From assembly GCA_043750035.1 (NCBI GenBank), contig JAYVCI010000283.1:1-5645 (forward strand): a DNA stretch of 5,645 nucleotides, read 5' to 3'. Shown one piece after another: positions 1-4,107 of this stretch. The notes beneath the pieces are model-generated. The model ran no database searches. It saw only the letters and a list, made by a program, of their open reading frames with translations, and was not told the DNA's origin. Position 1 is the first letter of the stretch, and each line of letters begins with the position of its first letter. This DNA is from CANJUD01 sp043750035. Its GTDB lineage: Bacteria > Bacteroidota > Bacteroidia > UKL13-3. Position numbers and translations under genes: made by a program.

Positions 1-1
1 A

Positions 2-190
2 GAATATTTATCTACCAAAGAAATGATACAAGAACTTTTGCATGACCATGAAACAGTTATTAAACAGCTACGCAAAGATATTGATGCATCTGCTGAAAAA
101 AACAAAGATGCAGGCACAGCCGATTTCCTAACTGGCTTGATGGAACAACACGAAACGATAGCATGGGTGCTTAGGAGATACTTAAACTAA
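2..190 (+). CDS. dps: Dps-family ferritin-like protein, C-terminal fragment
   Basis: This is the 3' end of a gene that begins before the window: 62 sense codons and a TAA at 188-190. The reading starts EYLSTKEMIQELLHDHE and ends in ADFLTGLMEQHE followed by IAWVLRRYLN. The phrase 'DFLTGLMEQHE..AW.LR.YL' is the usual last helix of Dps proteins, which form 12-subunit cytoplasmic shells that oxidise and store iron with peroxide and protect DNA in starvation or oxidative stress. The His/Asp/Glu ferroxidase ligands lie in the N-terminal half and are outside the window, so activity cannot be judged. The ending has the normal length, with no DNA-binding tail. The next gene starts 56 bases downstream on the same strand; no terminator is visible between them, so readthrough is possible. 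The family call is confident; the exact subtype is not. Confidence 0.88.
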   Translation, partial: EYLSTKEMIQELLHDHETVIKQLRKDIDASAEKNKDAGTADFLTGLMEQHETIAWVLRRYLN

Positions 191-246
191 ATCAGTGTAA
201 GTACAAATCTTATACTTTACAATAAACCCAATAGAAATATAATAAT

Positions 247-2679
247 ATGGAAAATAGCGAGCCTGTTAAAAAAAAACGTTTACACAAATTAAAAAAAAGA
301 CTCCTAATTTTTTTAAGTATTATTATACTTTTGGTAACACTTGTAATTGCATTTATTTCTCCTATTACAAAATATTTAATTGAAAAGTATGATGAAGAAT
401 ATACCGGGCGTAAAATTACCATAGGTTGGGCTTATGTAAACCCATTTACTGGTTACGTTCACTTGAGCAACCTTAAAATTTACGAATTGAAAAGCGACAG
501 TGTGTTCTTTTCAACAAACGGGTTAAGCGTAAATATTGAAATGCTTAAAATGCTTTCCAAAACTTACGAAATAAGTGAACTGTCCCTAAACCATCCACGC
601 GGAATAATTATTCAAAACAACAAAGATTTTAATTTTAAAGACCTGATTGAAAAATTTTCGCCAACAGAGTTAGTTGACACCACAAAAATAAAAAAAGCAC
701 CTGTTCATTTTAATATTCTAAGTATAAAAATAATTGACGGGGAATTCCATTTAAATGAAAAAGTAATTCCAATAAAATACTTCATAAAAAATGTAAATTT
801 TGAAAGTACGGGAAAACGTTGGGATTCTGACACTATTTCTGCAAATTTTTCTTTTTCATCTGGCTTTGGAACAGGTGATATTGAAGGCAATTTTACCATC
901 AATTTAACAAATATGGATTATCGCTTTGCCGTCCTTATAAATAAATTCGACTTAAATATATTGGCACAATACGTCAAAGACATGACAAATTATGGAAGCA
1001 TGCGGGCTATGCTTGATGCCAATATTAAAACCACAGGTAATTTTAAAGATAAAGATAAAATTAGGGCCACAGGAATGTTTGCTATTAATGATTTTCACTT
1101 TGGGAAAAACCCGAAAGATGATTATGTATCTTTCGACAAATTGATATTCGCAATAAAAGAGCTAAGCCCCAGGTATCGTAAATATCTTTTCGATTCCATA
1201 TCCTTAGATCACCCTTACGTAAAATATGAAAGATACGATTCATTAGATAATATCCAAAATATATTTGGCAAAAATGGATCAAACGTGGCAGCGGCAAATG
1301 CAAACCCTGCTAAATTTAACTTAATTATCGAGATTGCCAACTATATAAAAATGCTGTCGAAGAATTTTTTTCGAAGTGATTATAAAATTAACCGCTTGGC
1401 AATATACAAGGCCGATTTTAAATACAATGATTATGCTATTAGCGAGAAATTTTCAATGGAATTAAATCCGTTGACTTTCATTGCAGACTCTATTGACAAA
1501 AAATATGCTAGGGTAAATGCATACGTGAAATCCAGTATAAAGCCTTATGGAGATTTATCAGTAGCCGTAAGCATAAACCCCAAAGACAGCAGTGATTTCG
1601 ATATCCAATATCACATGCAAAAATTACCACTCTCCCTTTTTAACCCTTACACATTAACCTATACATCCTTTCCATTGGACAGGGGGTCATTTGAATTCAA
1701 GGGTGTATGGAAGGTGAGAAATGGAATAATACAAAGTGACAATCACTTGCTTCTTATTGATCCTCGTGTGAGCAAACGCATAAAAAATAAAGACATGAAA
1801 TGGATTCCAATGCCCCTGATTATGGCTTTTGTGCGTGACCGGGGTAACGTTATTGATTACCATATTCCTATAACCGGCGATTTGAACAATCCAAAATTTA
1901 ATTTGTGGGATATACTCGGCGATTTGTTCAAAAATATCGTTATTAAACCCGCAACAACACCCTACAGAATGCAGGTGAAAAATGTTGAAACTGAAATTGA
2001 GAAATCTCTCACCTTAAAATGGCAAATGCGACAAGTTACGCTTCGAACTACCCAGAAAAAATTTATAGAAAAAATGGCAGACTTTCTGGTAAAAAATCCA
2101 ACTGCCGCTATAAACATATATCCACAAAACTATGCTGTAAAAGAAAAAGAATATATCTTGTTTTTTGAAGCGAAGAAAAAATACTATATGCTTGTCAACA
2201 ACAAAAATGCACAAACTTTCAGTGAAAATGATTCAGAAAAAGTGAATAAAATGTCTGCTAAAAACCCGCAGTTTGTAGAGTATTTAAACAAATATCTAAA
2301 AAACTCCAATATGCTTTTTACTGTGCAAGAGAAATGCAGTATATTTATTGATTCAGCTTTTATCACTGCCAAATTTAACCAGTTAAATAAAGAAAGAATA
2401 AATGAATTTATGTCTTACTTTAATGAAAAAGGATTGGATAAACGGATTAGAATATTGCCAGGGGTAAATATGATTCCATATAATGGCTTCTCATTCTACA
2501 AAATAGACTACAAGGGCGAGTTCCCTGAATCCATCATTTCTGCATATCGTGAAATGGAGGAATTAAACGACGAAGCACCCAGAAACGAATTTAAAAAAGA
2601 GCGTAAGAAAAATGGGGCTGTGCTGTATGAAAATACAATTCTTTTGAAGCTAAAAAAAGCAATAGGGAATAAGAAGTAA
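247..2679 (+). CDS. DUF748/AsmA-like membrane-anchored envelope protein
   Basis: This is an 810-residue protein. Residues 1-18 are Lys/Arg-rich and residues 19-37 form one hydrophobic helix (LLIFLSIIILLVTLVIAFI), predicting a cytoplasmic N-terminus and a periplasmic body with no cleavable signal. Directly after come 'ISPITKYLIEKY', 'GRKITIGWAYVNPFTGYVHLSNLKIYE' in pieces, and then '..LSLNHPRGIIIQNNKDFNFKDL', the pattern of DUF748 proteins in the AsmA-like superfamily. Long beta-rich stretches with alternating hydrophobic residues fill about 45-580. From about residue 586 there is a more helical, Lys-rich part ('KWQMRQVTLRTTQKKFIEKMADFL') ending in a basic tail. AsmA-like proteins are thought to help lipid traffic or homeostasis between the two membranes; a role here is inference only. 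The ATG follows an A-rich leader (AATAGAAATATAATAAT) with no Shine-Dalgarno site, and no strong promoter is seen in the 56-base gap after dps. Confidence 0.75.
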   Translation: MENSEPVKKKRLHKLKKRLLIFLSIIILLVTLVIAFISPITKYLIEKYDEEYTGRKITIGWAYVNPFTGYVHLSNLKIYELKSDSVFFSTNGLSVNIEMLKMLSKTYEISELSLNHPRGIIIQNNKDFNFKDLIEKFSPTELVDTTKIKKAPVHFNILSIKIIDGEFHLNEKVIPIKYFIKNVNFESTGKRWDSDTISANFSFSSGFGTGDIEGNFTINLTNMDYRFAVLINKFDLNILAQYVKDMTNYGSMRAMLDANIKTTGNFKDKDKIRATGMFAINDFHFGKNPKDDYVSFDKLIFAIKELSPRYRKYLFDSISLDHPYVKYERYDSLDNIQNIFGKNGSNVAAANANPAKFNLIIEIANYIKMLSKNFFRSDYKINRLAIYKADFKYNDYAISEKFSMELNPLTFIADSIDKKYARVNAYVKSSIKPYGDLSVAVSINPKDSSDFDIQYHMQKLPLSLFNPYTLTYTSFPLDRGSFEFKGVWKVRNGIIQSDNHLLLIDPRVSKRIKNKDMKWIPMPLIMAFVRDRGNVIDYHIPITGDLNNPKFNLWDILGDLFKNIVIKPATTPYRMQVKNVETEIEKSLTLKWQMRQVTLRTTQKKFIEKMADFLVKNPTAAINIYPQNYAVKEKEYILFFEAKKKYYMLVNNKNAQTFSENDSEKVNKMSAKNPQFVEYLNKYLKNSNMLFTVQEKCSIFIDSAFITAKFNQLNKERINEFMSYFNEKGLDKRIRILPGVNMIPYNGFSFYKIDYKGEFPESIISAYREMEELNDEAPRNEFKKERKKNGAVLYENTILLKLKKAIGNKK

Positions 2680-2710
2680 TTAGTTGCTGGGTATCATAAA
2701 GATAATCCTC

Positions 2711-2720
2711 ATTCTAGAAT
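2711..2720. repeat. 10-bp perfect palindrome
   Basis: ATTCTAGAAT is its own reverse complement. It lies 32 bases after the stop of the DUF748 gene. Without a loop it cannot be a normal hairpin, and in AT-rich DNA it may be chance. Confidence 0.3.
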
Positions 2721-2729
2721 CTTATCACC

Positions 2730-2752
2730 CTTAGCTTTGATTCATAGCTAAG
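2730..2752 (+). terminator. Weak hairpin downstream of the DUF748 gene
   Basis: CTTAGCT (2730-2736) and AGCTAAG (2746-2752) form a perfect 7-bp stem with a 9-base loop, starting 51 bases after the stop codon. No T-run follows it; the next bases are AAATGG. It could therefore be a poor intrinsic terminator, an RNA 3'-end stabiliser, or chance. It is the only hairpin candidate between the DUF748 gene and the IS. Confidence 0.3.
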
Positions 2753-2935
2753 AAATGGTATCAAATAATTCTTTAGTTACAAGCAACCCTAAAAGACGAC
2801 AGTGCAACCATCAAACGAGCGACCAAAAAGCCATCACACATTTTAGCACATTTGCTTTTGCCCAATACGCAAGCCACCCCATCGCAAAACCAAAAGAGCT
2901 AAAATCTCCAACCGCACAGACCTTTCTAATACCAT

Positions 2936-2937
2936 TA
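2936..2937. repeat. TA target duplication, left copy
   Basis: TA immediately precedes the left terminal repeat and matches TA at 4108-4109 after the right repeat. IS630-family elements insert at TA and duplicate it, so both outer boundaries fit a single simple insertion. Two bases alone are weak evidence; the matching repeat ends make it credible. Confidence 0.8.
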
Positions 2938-2957
2938 CTTAGTATATTTTAGTCCAA
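2938..2957 (+). repeat. Left terminal inverted repeat of the IS
   Basis: The repeat begins CTTAGTAT and ends TTTTAGTCCAA. It matches the inverted right end at 4088-4107 in 19 of 20 positions and is preceded by TA. Confidence 0.92.
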
Positions 2958-2984
2958 AATGTGCATAACTATTTTTTTATGTTA

Positions 2985-3014
2985 ATTGGACTAAAATATA
3001 ATCAGATATATTTG
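2985..3014 (+). promoter_or_regulatory. Putative Bacteroidota-type promoter of the transposase
   Basis: TATATTTG at 3007-3014 matches the Bacteroidota -7 consensus TAnnTTTG exactly. ATTG at 2985-2988 lies 18 bases upstream, in the place of the -33 TTTG/TTG element. Transcription would start a few bases after 3014, giving a leader of roughly 15 bases before the ATG at 3037. The -33 part lies in the subterminal inverted copy of the IS end. Confidence 0.6.
2986..3005 (-). repeat. Subterminal inverted copy of the IS end
   Basis: TTGGACTAAAATATA (2986-3000) is the exact reverse complement of 2943-2957 in the left terminal repeat, 28 bases away. Over the full 20 bases (to CAG at 3005), the match to the left end inverted is 17/20, and to the right end in direct orientation also 17/20. 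It is thus a third transposase-recognition-like site inside the left end. It overlaps the proposed -33 element of the transposase promoter, so bound transposase could repress its own gene; that role is inference. Confidence 0.75.
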
Positions 3015-3036
3015 TAGTGATAAAAAAGAATATAAT

Positions 3037-3585
3037 ATGTCAGACCCTAAAACATTTAAAGTAAAAGAGACCGAGGCCGAGATCAAAAAACTAATCAAGG
3101 GCAGCAATGCTATGATAGCCAAGCGTCTTCATGCGTTGCTGGTTTTCAAGAAGAACCAATCTGTTGGTATATCCAAGCGTCTGGCTGCCGAAGAAATTGG
3201 TGTCAACCACAACAGTATCCAGACATGGAGAAACCTATATATCAGCGGCGGGATAAAATTGCTTATGTCCCATTCGAATACAGGCTATAAGCCAAGCAAG
3301 ATTACCGATGAGCAGGAACAGGCACTCAAAGAACAGCTTAACAACCCGCACAACGGCATGGTGGGGTTCATAGAACTTTTGGACTGGTTCAACACAAACT
3401 ATAAAACCACACTGAACTATAAAACATTTCACGGGTTTGTTGTCAGAAAATTCAAGGCCAAGATAAAAACGGCAAGGAAGACCCATACAAACAAGGATGC
3501 CCAGGCTGGCGAAGATTTTAAAAAAACTTCCAGCAGATCTGCGAAAAAATCATCGCCGAGAAATGCAAAGAGTATAAAAAAATAG
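3037..3585 (+). CDS. IS630 transposase, upstream frame (DNA-binding part)
   Basis: This 182-residue frame is the N-terminal part of the transposase. Residues about 20-75 ('NAMIAKRLHALLVF', 'SKRLAAEEIGVNHNSIQTWRNLY') form the first helix-turn-helix. Residues about 90-145 ('TDEQEQALKEQLNN', 'GMVGFIELLDWFNTNY', 'NYKTFHGFVVRKF') form the winged helix-turn-helix typical of IS630 proteins. Up to GEDFKK (about residue 163) it reads as expected. The last 19 residues (TSSRSAKK... to the TAG) are low-complexity Ser/Lys/Arg and look like an out-of-frame reading, while the -1 frame over the same bases gives NFQQICEKIIAEKCKEY, which looks natural. The ATG follows an A-rich leader 22 bases after the -7 element. 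Alone it may act as a DNA-binding regulator of transposition; the full enzyme needs the next frame. Confidence 0.85.
   Translation: MSDPKTFKVKETEAEIKKLIKGSNAMIAKRLHALLVFKKNQSVGISKRLAAEEIGVNHNSIQTWRNLYISGGIKLLMSHSNTGYKPSKITDEQEQALKEQLNNPHNGMVGFIELLDWFNTNYKTTLNYKTFHGFVVRKFKAKIKTARKTHTNKDAQAGEDFKKTSSRSAKKSSPRNAKSIKK
3519..3527 (+). other. A7 tract, candidate frameshift or slippage site 1
   Basis: Bases 3520-3526 are seven A in the context TTT-AAA-AAA-ACT of the upstream frame. The Lys codon at 3523-3525 can slip back one base and still read AAA, after which AAC TTC CAG gives NFQQ, the sequence expected of the family after GEDFKK. RNA polymerase adding one A would do the same. It is not an ideal tandem heptamer: the earlier Lys tRNA would face TAA. 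Confidence 0.5.
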
Positions 3586-4106
3586 ATCTTTACTGTCAGG
3601 ATGAGAGCAGGTTTGGCCTGTTTACCAGGAATGGCAAAGGGCTGACGGCCATAGGTGTAAAACCTATCTGTGTATTTCAGCAGGTATTCAAGTCCCTGTA
3701 CCTGTTCGGGGCGTTTTCCCCGATCACCGGGAATCACTTTGAGCTTGAGCTGCCTGAATGTAATACCGAAACTTTCCAGATTTTTTTGAACGAATTTTCA
3801 TTACAGTCCGCCGATGAGTTTAAAATAATGCTGCTCGACAATGGGTCGTTCCACAAAGCACGCCACCTGGTAATACCCGATAATATAGCCTTGGTTTTTA
3901 TACCCCCATATTCCCCCGAACTGAACCCTGCGGAGAAGATATGGTGGAAAATGAAAAGGGCCTTTTCTGGAAAGCTCCATAAAACACTTGACAATGTCAG
4001 TGAGTTTATACAAAACGAGGTAGCAGTTCTAACAATAGAACAAGTAAAAAAAATCTGCCGATATGGGTATCTTTTTTCTTTTTCAGATTGGACTAAAACA
4101 TACTAA
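3522..4106 (+). CDS. IS630 transposase, downstream frame (DDE catalytic part)
   Basis: This frame is -1 relative to the upstream frame, open from just after a TAA at 3519-3521 to the TAA at 4104-4106, which lies inside the right terminal repeat. It carries the catalytic domain that cuts and joins DNA ends: first Asp in CQDESRFG (codon 3600), second Asp in LLDNGSFHKA (codon 3837), and Glu in PPYSPELNPAEKIW (codon 3933). The first two are 79 residues apart and the last two 32, close to the IS630 arrangement. A -1 shift at either of two A7 tracts gives a 356-residue protein, a normal family length, with Asp189, Asp268 and Glu300. There is no good independent start near its beginning; a TTG at 3786 would omit the first Asp. 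Expression thus appears to depend on frameshifting, or the gene is broken by loss of one A. Confidence 0.88.
   Translation, partial: KNFQQICEKIIAEKCKEYKKIDLYCQDESRFGLFTRNGKGLTAIGVKPICVFQQVFKSLYLFGAFSPITGNHFELELPECNTETFQIFLNEFSLQSADEFKIMLLDNGSFHKARHLVIPDNIALVFIPPYSPELNPAEKIWWKMKRAFSGKLHKTLDNVSEFIQNEVAVLTIEQVKKICRYGYLFSFSDWTKTY
3576..3585 (+). other. A_AAA_AAA heptamer followed by in-frame TAG, candidate -1 site 2
   Basis: In the upstream frame the codons are AGT ATA AAA AAA TAG, so 3576-3582 is a canonical X_XXY_YYZ slippery heptamer ending exactly at the stop. A -1 slip continues as ATA GAT CTT TAC, reading IDLYCQDESRFG into the catalytic domain. Short competing CAGG/CCTG stems occur at 3608-3629, but they are weak and rather far for a usual stimulator. 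Confidence 0.5.
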
Positions 4107-4107
4107 G
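4088..4107 (-). repeat. Right terminal inverted repeat of the IS
   Basis: TTGGACTAAAA, then CATACTAAG, is the inverse of the left end with one mismatch, and TA follows at 4108-4109. It contains the stop codons of two convergent genes: TAA of the transposase (4104-4106, plus strand) and TAG of the endonuclease (4103-4105, minus strand). Confidence 0.92.

Larger units (their letters stand above)
2680..2937. other. Intergenic region with repeat-like stretch left of the IS
   Basis: No convincing independent gene lies here. The first 75 bases are AT-rich and hold two small palindromes. From about 2775 to 2930 the composition is richer in C on the plus strand and contains GTTACAAGCAACC and TTTTGCCCAATACGCAAGCC. 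From memory, such phrases recur beside accessory genes in Bacteroidota, so this may be a dispersed noncoding repeat; within the window I find only one copy. Read on the minus strand, the part from 2933 down to 2811 is open and in frame with the endonuclease gene once the IS is removed. A plus-strand ATG frame at 2755-2952 exists but runs across the IS boundary and resembles nothing known to me. Confidence 0.5.
2938..4107 (+). mobile_element. IS630-family insertion sequence, complete, 1170 bp
   Basis: The element is bounded by 20-bp terminal inverted repeats that start CTTAGTAT and continue TTTTAGTCCAA, with one mismatch (A in the left end, G in the right end read inward). TA flanks both sides. 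It encodes an N-terminal helix-turn-helix frame and a C-terminal DDE-nuclease frame, the arrangement of IS630/Tc1-mariner transposases. Its coding part looks less AT-rich than the genes on either side, consistent with arrival from elsewhere. It is inserted at the 3' end of the minus-strand restriction gene, with its transposase running toward that gene. Near-identical ends and a long intact second frame suggest a fairly recent and perhaps still active element. No named IS is assigned. Confidence 0.93.

Noticed and set aside
211..220. Promoter before the DUF748 gene (TACTTTAC)
   Set aside because: It matches TAnnTTTG poorly at the last two bases and lacks a TTG at the right distance upstream.
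210..422. Minus-strand hydrophobic 70-codon frame
   Set aside because: It is the reverse of the membrane-anchor coding region of the DUF748 gene and covers the intergenic leader; its hydrophobicity is a by-product.
2775..2790. Integron attC-like site (GTTACAAGCAACC)
   Set aside because: It does not fit GTTRRRY and no inverted partner is present within a reasonable distance.
2755..2952. Plus-strand 65-codon frame starting MVSNNSLVTSN
   Set aside because: It crosses the IS boundary at 2938, lies over the repeat-like region, has no promoter or known motif, and its last codons come from the IS end.
3429..3737. Minus-strand frame of 102 codons within the IS
   Set aside because: It is opposite the well-supported transposase frames, which contain recognisable domains; the reverse reading has no family features.
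3734..4013. Minus-strand frames of 70-86 codons opposite the DDE domain
   Set aside because: They lie wholly opposite the conserved catalytic frame and show no independent start signals or motifs.
3786..4106. Independent small gene starting at TTG 3786
   Set aside because: The same frame is open back to 3522 and includes the first catalytic Asp at 3600, so this is the C-terminal part of the transposase, not a separate gene.
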